NCBI RefSeq assembly: GCF_020707265.1
Contig: NZ_JAJFEQ010000002.1
Location: 186,001-250,000 of the forward strand
DNA length: 64,000 bases
Direction of reading: 5' to 3'
DNA from: Massilia sp. IC2-477
GTDB lineage: Bacteria > Pseudomonadota > Gammaproteobacteria > Burkholderiales > Burkholderiaceae_D
A model generated the notes under the pieces. The model saw nothing but the letters and a program-made list of their open reading frames with translations. It did no database searches and was not told where the DNA came from. Numbering within the stretch: position 1 is the first letter of the stretch; each line of letters begins with the position of its first letter. Below are positions 34,630 to 42,259 of the stretch, one piece after another. Both the position numbers and the translations under genes were made by a program.

Positions 34630-35508
34630 TTACGCGATGGCGTCGCGCACGCTGCCGTGCGCCGCTTCCAGGAGCGCCTGCGCCTGCTCGACACTGATTT
34701 GTTTGGTCAAGGCCACCACCGCGGTCTTGACGTGGTAGCCGCACTGCTCCAGCACCGCCTGCGCGGCCGCTTCGTCGGCGCCGGTGGCGAACACGGTCAG
34801 GCGGATGGCGCGTCGCACCAGCTTGGCGTTGGTAGCGCGGAAGTCTACCATCAGGTTACCGTACACCTTGTTCAAACGCACCATCAGGCCGCTGGAAAAG
34901 GTGTTCAGCGCGATCTTCTGCGAGGTGCCGGCCTTCAGGCGGGTGGAACCGGAGATCATTTCCGGTCCGGTGTCGAGCACGATGCCGATCTCCGCTTCGC
35001 TGGCCACCGGCGCGTCGGCGTTGTTCGAAAATCCGATGGTCAGGGCGCCCGCCGCCCGCGCGGCGCGCAACGCGCCCAGTACATACGGGGTGAAGCCCGA
35101 GGCGGCCAGCAGCAGCACGACGTCGCCCGCTTCGACCTTGACGCTCGCGAGGTCGGCGGCGCCCTGCTCGACATCGTCCTCGGCGCCTTCGACCGCGACG
35201 AACATCGCACTCTCGCCGCCGGCCAGCAGGGCGACGGCGCGCCCGTGTGGCCAGGAAAAGGTCGGATTCAGTTCGACGCTGTCGAGCACGCCAAGGCGGC
35301 CCGAGGTGCCGGCGCCGACGTAGATCAGGCGTCCACCCGCTTCGATGCGCGGCAGCGCCGCGGTGATGGCGGCGGCGATGCGGGGACCGGCGGCGCGGAC
35401 CGCGTCGACGGCCTTGACCTGGTCGTCGACCAGGACGTTGACCAGGTCCTCGGTTGGATACTGGTCGAGGTTTGCGTGGTCCTGGGCCGGGGTTTCGGTT
35501 TTCAGCAT
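34630..35508 (-). CDS. murQ: N-acetylmuramic acid 6-phosphate etherase
   Basis: A 292-residue SIS-domain lyase that removes D-lactate from MurNAc-6-P to give GlcNAc-6-P in the cytoplasm. Diagnostic blocks are LVNVLVDDQVKAVDAVRAA, GGRLIYVGAGTSGRLGVLDSVELNPTFSWP (about 58-87), GDVVLLLAASGFTPYVLGAL (about 127-146, in which ASGFTPY is usual ASGRTPY-like) and the Lys/Glu-rich GPEMISGSTRLKAGTSQKIALNTFS (about 180-204). Full length. It is the first gene of the salvage operon behind the GntR regulator. A direct-repeat operator candidate lies 35-51 bases before its ATG. No nagA or nagB is in the window, so GlcNAc-6-P would be processed elsewhere. Confidence 0.95.
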   Translation of the reverse strand: MLKTETPAQDHANLDQYPTEDLVNVLVDDQVKAVDAVRAAGPRIAAAITAALPRIEAGGRLIYVGAGTSGRLGVLDSVELNPTFSWPHGRAVALLAGGESAMFVAVEGAEDDVEQGAADLASVKVEAGDVVLLLAASGFTPYVLGALRAARAAGALTIGFSNNADAPVASEAEIGIVLDTGPEMISGSTRLKAGTSQKIALNTFSSGLMVRLNKVYGNLMVDFRATNAKLVRRAIRLTVFATGADEAAAQAVLEQCGYHVKTAVVALTKQISVEQAQALLEAAHGSVRDAIA

Positions 35509-35542
35509 TGCCGTATCTTCTAGGTGCGGAGTGATCGATGAA

Positions 35543-35559
35543 ACCAGTGTAATACCAAT
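35543..35559. promoter_or_regulatory. candidate GntR operator upstream of murQ
   Basis: ACCAGTGTAATACCAAT; on the minus strand it reads as a direct repeat TGGTAT-N5-TGGTTT. The same ACCA-N4/5-ATACCAAT pattern is at 36454-36469, upstream of the divergent serine hydrolase. Shared only by the two promoters that flank the GntR gene, so it is a likely GntR site. Confidence 0.5.
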
Positions 35560-35606
35560 CGATCCGGGTGGCTTATGAAAGCTGCACCCTTCATCATGCC
35601 GAAAAG

Positions 35607-36347
35607 TTATGCTGGTCTGCGCAACTCGGCGACGAAATCATAGTGGTCGCTCAGGCAGTAGGAATGCGTCAGCTCCACCGGCTCACCCGACTCCAGGTAG
35701 CCCACACGCGTGATGAACAGCACCGCGCGCCCTTCCGGCACGTCCAGGCGCGCCGCCAGTTCCTGCGGGGCGTTCATCGCGCGCAGGTGCTGCAGCGCGC
35801 GCACCGGCATGTGTCCGGTCTTGGCCAGGTGGGCGTACAGCGAACCGCCCACGTTCTCGGGACGCGGCAGCACGGTGGCCGGGATCACGCTCACTTCGTA
35901 GGCCATCACCACCCCGTCGGCCAGGCGCAGGCGCTCCAGGCGCGCCACCCGCGTGTTCGGCGACAGGCCCAGCGACAGCTGCTCGTCGGCGTCGGCCTGC
36001 ACCACCTCGCGCCGCAGCCAGTGGCTGCTCGGGGTGTAGCCGCGCTGCTGCAGCTGTTCGGAAAAGCTCGACAAGTCCGACAGCGGCTGTTCGATGCGCG
36101 GCGCAATGTAATTACCCGATCCGCGCCGCCGCACCACCAGGCCCTGGTCCACCAGCTGGTCGATCGCCTTGCGCGCCGTGACCCGAGAGACGTCGAGCTG
36201 CTCGGACAGCGTACGCTCCGAAGGCAGGGCCTGGTCGGCCTGGTAGCGGCCCTCGCGCACGTCCTGTGCGAGCTTGCGCGCCAGCTGCATGTAGAGTGGC
36301 GAATTGTCGTTCAGGTCGACCTGGAAGGCAGGGGGGCTTGTCGTCAT
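35607..36347 (-). CDS. GntR-family regulator with UTRA domain
   Basis: A 246-residue HutC/NagR-subfamily regulator. The winged HTH lies at about residues 12-80 (LYMQLARKLAQDVREGRYQADQALPSERTLSEQLDVSRVTARKAIDQLVDQGLV), followed by a UTRA effector domain (about 95-240) with VMAYEVSVIP and the Arg-containing RAVLFITRVGYLESGEPVELTHSYCLSDHYDF. UTRA domains often bind phosphorylated sugars such as GlcN-6-P or GlcNAc-6-P in NagR/DasR. It sits between murQ and the serine hydrolase, so it is the best candidate for the local repressor, with GlcNAc-6-P or MurNAc-6-P as possible inducer. Confidence 0.92.
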   Translation of the reverse strand: MTTSPPAFQVDLNDNSPLYMQLARKLAQDVREGRYQADQALPSERTLSEQLDVSRVTARKAIDQLVDQGLVVRRRGSGNYIAPRIEQPLSDLSSFSEQLQQRGYTPSSHWLRREVVQADADEQLSLGLSPNTRVARLERLRLADGVVMAYEVSVIPATVLPRPENVGGSLYAHLAKTGHMPVRALQHLRAMNAPQELAARLDVPEGRAVLFITRVGYLESGEPVELTHSYCLSDHYDFVAELRRPA

Positions 36348-36440
36348 CGGTTCGGATCAGGGTGTCGCACAAAGTGTAATGGCAACATTGGCCCGCGACA
36401 CAGAGTGGTCCATGAAAAAGCTTTGTATATGCATTCTTAT

Positions 36441-36469
36441 TGCTTATAAGCATACCACTTGATACCAAT
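36441..36469. promoter_or_regulatory. candidate operators upstream of the serine hydrolase
   Basis: A perfect 12-base palindrome TGCTTATAAGCA (36441-36452) directly abuts ATACCACTTGATACCAAT (36452-36469), in which TGGTAT repeats directly ten bases apart on the minus strand. An AT-rich TATAAA follows at 36469-36474. The whole 245-base gap 36348-36592 holds no other feature I can support. Confidence 0.45.
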
Positions 36470-36592
36470 ATAAAAGGGTTATGCCAAGGCCACGGCTATT
36501 CATTTGGCAATCCTTCCTGCCACTCCGTATGCTCATCCGACCACCTTACATGCTTCACAAATAACAAGCCCCGAGGGCGAAGAGGAGACCGG

Positions 36593-37948
36593 ATGAACGA
36601 GCGCAGGCGAACCTTGCTGGGCATGGCCCTGCTGGGCGCGGTCGAGCCCCTGTTCGCGGCCCCGCCCTCGTCCACCCGGCCGCACGGGGAGCTCGACGCC
36701 GAACTGGCGGCGGTGGCGAACGATCCCGCGCTGCAGCTGGCCAGCCTGTCGGTGCTGGCGATCCGCGACGGCCAGCCGGTGTACGAAGCGGCTTTCGGCC
36801 GCCGCTTCATTGGTAATGGGGTCCTGCCCGACAAGCCGGCCACGCCCGCAACCCTGTACCGCATCGCCTCGATCTCCAAGATGATGACCACGCTGGGCCT
36901 GATGCGCCTGGTGGAAGCGGGCAAAGTCGATCTCGACGCCGACGTCTCCGACTACCTGGGCTTCAACCTGCGCAACCCGCACTTCCCCAGCCAAGCGATC
37001 ACGCTGCGCACCCTGCTCACCCATACCTCTTCGCTGCGCGACGAAGGCGGCTATTCCTGGCCCTTCGCCACCGCGCTGAAGGATGTGCTGGTGCCGGGCG
37101 CACCCTTGTACGGCGAAGGAAAAATGTGGTCGACCCGCGCCGGCCCGGGCGCCTACTTCACTTACTGTAACCTCGGCTGGGGCGTGATCGGCACCCTGAT
37201 GGAGCGCGTGACCGGCGAGCGCTTCGACCTGCTGATGCAGCGCCTGCTGCTGCAGCCGCTCGGGGTTAATGCCGGCTACAACGTCTCGATGCTGCCGTCG
37301 GCGGCGCTCGACAACCTGGCCACGCTGTACCGCAAGCGCAGGACGGATACCGAAATCTGGAATGCCGACGGCCCCTGGATCGCCCAGGTCGACGACTATT
37401 CGATGAAACCGCCAGCGGCGCCCGCCGGCATCGCCAGCTACGTCCCCGGCACCAACGCCACGCCCTTCAGCCCGACCGGCGGCCTGCGCATCTCGGCGCG
37501 CGACATGGGCGTGGTCATGCGCATGCTGATGAATGGCGGCGTGCATGGCGACGGCCGTTACGGGATGCGCCTGTTCCAGGCCGCGACCCTGGAGCGCATG
37601 TTCGCGCGCCACTGGACCATCGATGCCACCGGCAGCAACGGCGATTCGCTGGGAGGCTTCTTCCCGGCCTGGGGCCTGGGCAACGCCCACTTCCCGGACC
37701 GTCCCGGCAGCTGCCTGGTCGAAGGCGGCGGTTTCGATGCGGTCGGCCACTCGGGCGACGCCTATGGCCTGCGCTCCGTGTTCGCAGCAAGCCTGGCGCG
37801 CGGCGACGGCATGATCATGCTGGTGGGCGGTCCTTCGTCCGACCCGGAACTGCAGAAGGGCCGCTATTCGGCGCGGGCGCGCTTCGAAGAACGGATTCTC
37901 ACGGCCTTGTACCGCCATGCCATCCTCGGCCAACAGGCAGCAACGTGA
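36593..37948 (+). CDS. class C beta-lactamase-fold serine hydrolase
   Basis: A 451-residue serine hydrolase. The start MNERRRTLLGMALLGAVEPLFAA is an export signal with a Tat-like Arg pair. Catalytic SxxK is SISK in RIASISKMMTTLGL (Ser about 98), YxN is YCN in YFTYCNLGWGVIG (about 187-189), and the third motif is HSG in AVGHSGDAYGL (about 385-387). Related enzymes include AmpH, EstB and DD-carboxypeptidases. The strong AGGAG before the ATG at 36593 sets the start. It is divergent from the GntR gene across shared operator-like repeats, so it likely belongs to the cell-wall salvage regulon. Substrate not determined. Confidence 0.88.
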   Translation: MNERRRTLLGMALLGAVEPLFAAPPSSTRPHGELDAELAAVANDPALQLASLSVLAIRDGQPVYEAAFGRRFIGNGVLPDKPATPATLYRIASISKMMTTLGLMRLVEAGKVDLDADVSDYLGFNLRNPHFPSQAITLRTLLTHTSSLRDEGGYSWPFATALKDVLVPGAPLYGEGKMWSTRAGPGAYFTYCNLGWGVIGTLMERVTGERFDLLMQRLLLQPLGVNAGYNVSMLPSAALDNLATLYRKRRTDTEIWNADGPWIAQVDDYSMKPPAAPAGIASYVPGTNATPFSPTGGLRISARDMGVVMRMLMNGGVHGDGRYGMRLFQAATLERMFARHWTIDATGSNGDSLGGFFPAWGLGNAHFPDRPGSCLVEGGGFDAVGHSGDAYGLRSVFAASLARGDGMIMLVGGPSSDPELQKGRYSARARFEERILTALYRHAILGQQAAT

Positions 37949-37976
37949 CCCAAATGCGCACATATATTCCGGTTAT

Positions 37977-38020
37977 GGCGCTCGGCGCGACTTTCATTGG
38001 CCGTGTTGCGGCCGAGCGCC
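37977..38020. repeat. long inverted repeat between serine hydrolase and dadA
   Basis: Perfect 10-bp arms GGCGCTCGGC (37977-37986) and GCCGAGCGCC (38011-38020) enclose 24 bases that include a further GGCC/GGCC pair. No T-run follows, so it is not a canonical Rho-independent terminator; it may be an mRNA structure between the two genes. Confidence 0.6.
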
Positions 38021-38057
38021 TAAGCTCAACCCTCAAATTCAATAAAAAGAGTGCAGG

Positions 38058-39293
38058 ATGCAGCAGCAAGTAATTGTCATCGGTGGCGGCGTGGTCGGCC
38101 TGACCTCGGCCTGGTGGCTGGCCGAAGCCGGCTACCGCGTCACCGTCCTCGAACGCGCGGAAGTCGGCAACGGCTCCAGCTACGGCAACGGCGGGCAGCT
38201 CAGCTACCGCTACGTCTCGCCCCTGGCCGACGAAGGGGTGCCGCTGAAGGCGCTGCAGTGGATGTTCCAGGACACCGGCCCGCTGCACTTCCGCCCCGAG
38301 GCCGACCTGCGCCAGTACCGCTGGCTGGCCAGCTTCCTCGCCCACTGCCGCGCCGACGTCAACCGCAAGACCACGGCCAAGCTGCTCGAACTGGGCGAAC
38401 TGTCGCGCCAGGGCATGAAGCAGCTCGAACTCATCATCCCGCTCGAGGAATTCGAATGGCGCGACGCCGGCAAGCTGGTGGTCTACCGTTCGCGCGACGT
38501 GTTTGAACGAGCGGCGGGCAAGGCCGGCGCCGGCGAGATCCTGTCGGCCGCCGACTGCGCCGCGCGCGAACCCTCGCTCGCCGCGGCCGAACCGCTGCTG
38601 GCCGGCGGTATCTACAACAGCGGCGAAGCCGTGGCCGACTGCCACGCCTTCTGCCTGGCGCTGGCCTCGCGCCTGCGCGCCCACCAGAACTTCCAGGGCT
38701 TCGTCAACGCCGAGGCGCGCCGCCTGCTGGCCGACAATGGCCGCATTACGGGCATCGAGACGGATACCGGCACCATCGCCGCCGACAGCTACGTGCTGGC
38801 GGCCGGCATCCAGAGCCGCACCCTGTCCGATACGGTCGGCGTTACGCTGCCGCTGTACCCGCTCAAGGGCTACAGCCTGACCGCGCCGATCCGCGAGGAC
38901 GACGTGGCGCCGGAAATCAGCGTTACCGACTTCGAACGCAAGGTGCTGTACGCCCGCATCGGCAACAAGCTGCGCGTGGCCGCCATGGTCGACATGGTCG
39001 GCGAAGACCTGAGCCACAACGCCAAGCGGGTGGATGGGCTGACCCGCCAGGTGAAGGAAACCATGCCGCGCGCGGCCGACTATTCGAAGATCTCGGTGTG
39101 GGCCGGGCTGCGCCCCGCCACCCCGAGCAGCGCCCCGATCATCGGCGCCACCCCCTACGGCAACCTGTGGCTGAACGTGGGCCACGGCCCGCTCGGCTTC
39201 ACCTTTGCCTGCGGCAGCGCCAGCCTGCTGGCGGGGGCGATGAAGGGCGAGGCGCCACCGTTCGCACTCGACGGACTGACCCTGCGCGGCTGA
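38058..39293 (+). CDS. dadA: D-amino-acid dehydrogenase
   Basis: A 411-residue FAD enzyme of the DadA type. The dinucleotide-binding start is VIVIGGGVVGLTSAWWLAEAGYRV (about 4-27), and the family blocks GNGSSYGNGGQLSYRYVSPLAD (about 40-61), YPLKGYSLTAP (about 270-280), and WAGLRPATPSSAPIIGATPYGNLWLNVGHGPLGFT (about 348-382) are present. It oxidises D-Ala and other D-amino acids to the 2-oxo acid and ammonia at the membrane, feeding electrons to the respiratory chain. There is no dadX racemase beside it. Next to the D-Ala-D-Ala dipeptidase locus it would consume D-Ala released from peptidoglycan. Confidence 0.93.
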   Translation: MQQQVIVIGGGVVGLTSAWWLAEAGYRVTVLERAEVGNGSSYGNGGQLSYRYVSPLADEGVPLKALQWMFQDTGPLHFRPEADLRQYRWLASFLAHCRADVNRKTTAKLLELGELSRQGMKQLELIIPLEEFEWRDAGKLVVYRSRDVFERAAGKAGAGEILSAADCAAREPSLAAAEPLLAGGIYNSGEAVADCHAFCLALASRLRAHQNFQGFVNAEARRLLADNGRITGIETDTGTIAADSYVLAAGIQSRTLSDTVGVTLPLYPLKGYSLTAPIREDDVAPEISVTDFERKVLYARIGNKLRVAAMVDMVGEDLSHNAKRVDGLTRQVKETMPRAADYSKISVWAGLRPATPSSAPIIGATPYGNLWLNVGHGPLGFTFACGSASLLAGAMKGEAPPFALDGLTLRG

Positions 39294-39318
39294 TGGCCGC
39301 AGCCGTCTCCGCCTCCAA

Positions 39319-39357
39319 AATGGCGGAATTATCCGCCATACCGAAATGGCGGATAAT
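39319..39357. promoter_or_regulatory. three-armed overlapping palindromes before ychJ
   Basis: Three ATGGCGGA-type arms alternate: ATGGCGGA (39320-39327), ATTATCCGCCAT (39328-39339) and ATGGCGGATAAT (39346-39357). The middle arm pairs with the third over 12 perfect bases with a 6-base loop, or with the first over 8 bases. It lies between dadA and ychJ, 8 bases before the ychJ ATG. It may be a pair of overlapping operators or a switching RNA leader. Confidence 0.6.
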
Positions 39358-39364
39358 GACGGCC

Positions 39365-39805
39365 ATGTCCAAAACGACCACGCTCGACGCCTGCCCCTGC
39401 GGCGGGCCGTCCCTGGCCGCCTGCTGCGGTCCCTTCATTCTCGGTGAAGCCCTGCCGCCCACGGCGGAGGCGCTGATGCGCTCGCGCTATACGGCCTACA
39501 CCCAGAAAAACGAGCCATACCTGCTTGCTACCTGGCACGCTTCTACCCGTCCGATCGAACCGATCATTGATGAGAAAGAGCCAATCCGCTGGCTCGGACT
39601 TGAGGTAAAATCTGCTTTACGTTTACGTCAACGTAAAGTAGATTTGCCGGACGATCCAGATAGCGATACCGTCGAATTCGTCGCCCGTTTCAAGGTGGGC
39701 GGACGGGCGCACCGGCTGCACGAAGTGAGCCGATTCCTGCGCGAACCGGACCCCGAGTCCGGGGTGAAGCGCTGGTATTACGTGGACGGCAGTTTCCCAA
39801 AATAA
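39365..39805 (+). CDS. YchJ-like SEC-C motif protein
   Basis: A 146-residue protein of the YchJ/UPF0225 family. It opens with the Cys-rich zinc motif DACPCGGPSLAACCGPFILGE (about residues 9-29), then PTAEALMRSRYTAYTQKNEPYLLATWHASTRP (about 34-65), and ends with the NTF2-like HEVSRFLREPDPESGVKRWYYVDGSF. Function is unknown. The ATG at 39365 is chosen because the Cys motif follows closely in all family members. Codons around residues 82-94 (ALRLRQRKV) coincide with a LiuR palindrome and the liuB promoter, so this coding region doubles as regulatory DNA. Confidence 0.9.
   Translation: MSKTTTLDACPCGGPSLAACCGPFILGEALPPTAEALMRSRYTAYTQKNEPYLLATWHASTRPIEPIIDEKEPIRWLGLEVKSALRLRQRKVDLPDDPDSDTVEFVARFKVGGRAHRLHEVSRFLREPDPESGVKRWYYVDGSFPK
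39608..39645 (+). promoter_or_regulatory. LiuR-type operator and promoter of the liuB operon, inside ychJ
   Basis: A 38-base imperfect palindrome with arms of 19 bases that match at 17 positions. It contains CGTTTACGTCAACGT (39620-39634), one base different from the sites at 4353-4367 and 4891-4905. It overlaps a promoter: TTTACG (39616-39621), 17 bases, TAGATT (39639-39644). It lies about 190 bases upstream of liuB, wholly within the ychJ coding sequence. Confidence 0.75.
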
Positions 39806-39834
39806 ATACCGAACAAGAGACATAGAGGACGGCA

Positions 39835-41442
39835 ATGCCCCAGATCGAGAGCAAACTGAACCCGCGCGGCGAGGACTTCAAGGCCAATGCCGCGGCCATG
39901 CAAGCCGTCGTCGATGACCTGCGCGCCAAAGTGGCCCAGATGGCCCAGGGCGGCGGTGAAGCGGCGAGCGCCAAGCATGTCGCACGTGGCAAGCTGCTGC
40001 CGCGCGACCGCGTGCAGATGCTGCTCGACCCGGGCACGCCCTTCCTCGAATTCTCCCAGCTGGCTGCCTACGAGATGTACGACGGCGCCGCGCCAAGCGC
40101 CGGCATCATCACCGGCATCGGCCGCATCAAAGGCCAGGAATGCGTGATCGTCTGTAACGACGCCACCGTCAAGGGCGGCACCTACTACCCGATGACGGTG
40201 AAAAAACACCTGCGCGCCCAGGAGATCGCCGAGCAGAACCACCTGCCCTGCATCTACCTGGTCGACTCGGGCGGCGCCAACCTGCCGAACCAGGACGACG
40301 TGTTCCCGGACCGCGACCACTTCGGCCGCATCTTCTACAACCAGGCGAACCTGTCCGCCAAGGGCATCCCGCAGATCGCGGTGGTGATGGGTTCCTGCAC
40401 CGCGGGCGGCGCCTACGTGCCGGCAATGAGCGACGAATCGATCATCGTCAAGGAACAGGGCACCATCTTCCTGGGCGGCCCACCGCTGGTGAAGGCGGCG
40501 ACCGGCGAAGTCGTGACCGCCGAAGACCTGGGCGGCGGCGACGTCCATACCCGCTTGTCGGGCGTGGCCGACCACCTGGCGCAGAACGACCTGCACGCCC
40601 TGTCGCTGGCGCGCACCATCGTGTCGAACCTGAACCGCGTCAAGCCGGTCCAGGGTGCTCTTCGTGAAAGCGTGGAACCCAAGTACGCGCCGGAAGAACT
40701 GTACGGCGTGATCCCGGTCGACACCCGCAAGCCCTTCGACGTGCGCGAAGTGATCGCGCGCGTGGTCGATGGCAGCGAGTTCGACGAGTTCAAGGCGCGC
40801 TACGGCACCACGCTGGTGTGCGGCTTCGCCCACATCTACGGCATAAAGGTCGGCATCATCGCCAACAACGGCATCCTGTTCTCGGAGTCGGCGCTGAAGG
40901 GCACCCACTTCATCGAGCTGTGCTGCCAGCGCAAGATCCCGCTGGTGTTCCTGCAAAATATCACGGGCTTCATGGTCGGCCGCAAGTACGAAAACGAGGG
41001 CATCGCCCGCAACGGCGCCAAGATGGTCACGGCCGTGGCCACCGCCTCGGTGCCGAAGTTCACCGTGATCATCGGCGGCTCCTTCGGCGCCGGCAACTAC
41101 GGCATGTGCGGCCGCGCCTTCTCGCCGCGCTTCCTGTGGATGTGGCCGAACGCGCGCATCTCGGTGATGGGCGGCGACCAGGCGGCGTCGGTGCTGGCCA
41201 CGGTCAAGCGCGACGGCATCGAAGGCAAGGGCGGCCAGTGGAGTGCGGAAGAAGAAGCCGCCTTCAAGCAGCCGATCAAGGAGCAGTACGAGCACCAGGG
41301 CCACCCCTACTACGCCAGTGCGCGCCTGTGGGACGACGGCGTGATCGACCCGGCCGATACCCGCACCGTGCTGGGCCTGGGTCTGTCGGCTGCGCTCAAC
41401 GCGCCGATCGAAGAGACGAAGTTCGGCGTGTTCCGCATGTAA
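39835..41442 (+). CDS. liuB: methylcrotonyl-CoA carboxylase beta (carboxyltransferase) subunit
   Basis: A 535-residue acyl-CoA carboxyltransferase. Together with LiuD it carboxylates 3-methylcrotonyl-CoA to 3-methylglutaconyl-CoA using biotin. Typical blocks are [27 protein letters not shown] (about 49-75), [30 protein letters not shown] region (about 103-128), [16 protein letters not shown] (about 184-199) and the C-terminal [35 protein letters not shown]. The [25 protein letters not shown] block is typical of methylcrotonyl rather than propionyl enzymes. It opens the second LiuR-controlled run, 29 bases after ychJ and 10 bases before liuC. Confidence 0.96.
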   Translation: MPQIESKLNPRGEDFKANAAAMQAVVDDLRAKVAQMAQGGGEAASAKHVARGKLLPRDRVQMLLDPGTPFLEFSQLAAYEMYDGAAPSAGIITGIGRIKGQECVIVCNDATVKGGTYYPMTVKKHLRAQEIAEQNHLPCIYLVDSGGANLPNQDDVFPDRDHFGRIFYNQANLSAKGIPQIAVVMGSCTAGGAYVPAMSDESIIVKEQGTIFLGGPPLVKAATGEVVTAEDLGGGDVHTRLSGVADHLAQNDLHALSLARTIVSNLNRVKPVQGALRESVEPKYAPEELYGVIPVDTRKPFDVREVIARVVDGSEFDEFKARYGTTLVCGFAHIYGIKVGIIANNGILFSESALKGTHFIELCCQRKIPLVFLQNITGFMVGRKYENEGIARNGAKMVTAVATASVPKFTVIIGGSFGAGNYGMCGRAFSPRFLWMWPNARISVMGGDQAASVLATVKRDGIEGKGGQWSAEEEAAFKQPIKEQYEHQGHPYYASARLWDDGVIDPADTRTVLGLGLSAALNAPIEETKFGVFRM

Positions 41443-41452
41443 GGAGACAGAC

Positions 41453-42238
41453 ATGGAATTCCAGACCCTGACCGTCTCGATCGACGACAAGGTGGCCGCC
41501 GTCACCCTGAACCGCCCCGACCTGCGCAATGCCTTCAACGAGCACGCCATCGCCGAGCTGGCGCTGGCCTTTGACGAACTGGGACGCAACGAGCAGGTGC
41601 GCGCCATCGTATTGGCGGCGAACGGCCCGGCCTTCTGCGCCGGCGCCGACCTGAACTGGATGAAGAAGATGGCCGGCTACTCGCACAGCGAGAACCAGCA
41701 GGATGCGGCGCGCCTGGCCGACATGCTGCGCACCATCTACCTGTGCCCGAAGCCCACCGTCGCCAAGGTGCAGGGCGACTGCTACGCCGGCGGCATGGGC
41801 CTCGTCGCGGCCTGCGACATCGTGGTCGCCAGCGAGGTGGCGCACTTCTGCCTGTCCGAGGTGAAGCTGGGCCTGATCCCGGCCACCATCTCGCCCTATG
41901 TCATCAAGGCCATGGGCGAGCAGGCATCGCGCCGCTACTTCCTCACGGCCGAGCGCTTCGATGCACATGAAGCGCGCCGCATCGGCTTCGCCCATGAAGT
42001 CGTGGCAGCCGAAGAACTGGACGCCACCGTGGCCGGCATCGTGAAATCGCTGGTGACCAACAGCCCCAATGCCGTGCGCGAGGCCAAGAAGCTGGTGCGC
42101 GACGTGGTGAACCAGCCCGTCACCGACGCGCTGCTGGCGGACACCGCCAACCGCATCGCGGAAATCCGCGCTTCGCTGGAGGGCCGCGAAGGCGTCGCCT
42201 CCTTCCTCGAGAAGCGCAAGCCGACCTGGCTGAATTAA
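41453..42238 (+). CDS. liuC: methylglutaconyl-CoA hydratase
   Basis: A 261-residue enoyl-CoA hydratase/isomerase (crotonase) family enzyme converting 3-methylglutaconyl-CoA to HMG-CoA. The CoA and oxyanion region is VLAANGPAFCAGADLNWMKKMAGYSHSENQQDA (about 53-85) and the second is KVQGDCYAGGMGLVAACDIVVAS (about 100-122), followed by FCLSEVKLGLIPATISPYV (about 129-147), all characteristic of LiuC/AUH-like members. Position between liuB and the biotin genes agrees. The ribosome site AAGGAGA precedes the ATG. Confidence 0.95.
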   Translation: MEFQTLTVSIDDKVAAVTLNRPDLRNAFNEHAIAELALAFDELGRNEQVRAIVLAANGPAFCAGADLNWMKKMAGYSHSENQQDAARLADMLRTIYLCPKPTVAKVQGDCYAGGMGLVAACDIVVASEVAHFCLSEVKLGLIPATISPYVIKAMGEQASRRYFLTAERFDAHEARRIGFAHEVVAAEELDATVAGIVKSLVTNSPNAVREAKKLVRDVVNQPVTDALLADTANRIAEIRASLEGREGVASFLEKRKPTWLN

Positions 42239-42259
42239 GTAACGAATATTGGATCGATT

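Noticed and set aside
39319..39357. Reading the ychJ leader palindromes as a HipB operator (TATCC-N8-GGATA)
   Set aside because: The TATCC and GGATA halves are separated by 16 bases, not 8, and no hipA/hipB genes are nearby.
39098..39364. A longer ychJ start in the same frame
   Set aside because: The upstream residues overlap dadA in another frame and are not part of the family; the Cys motif needs the ATG at 39365.
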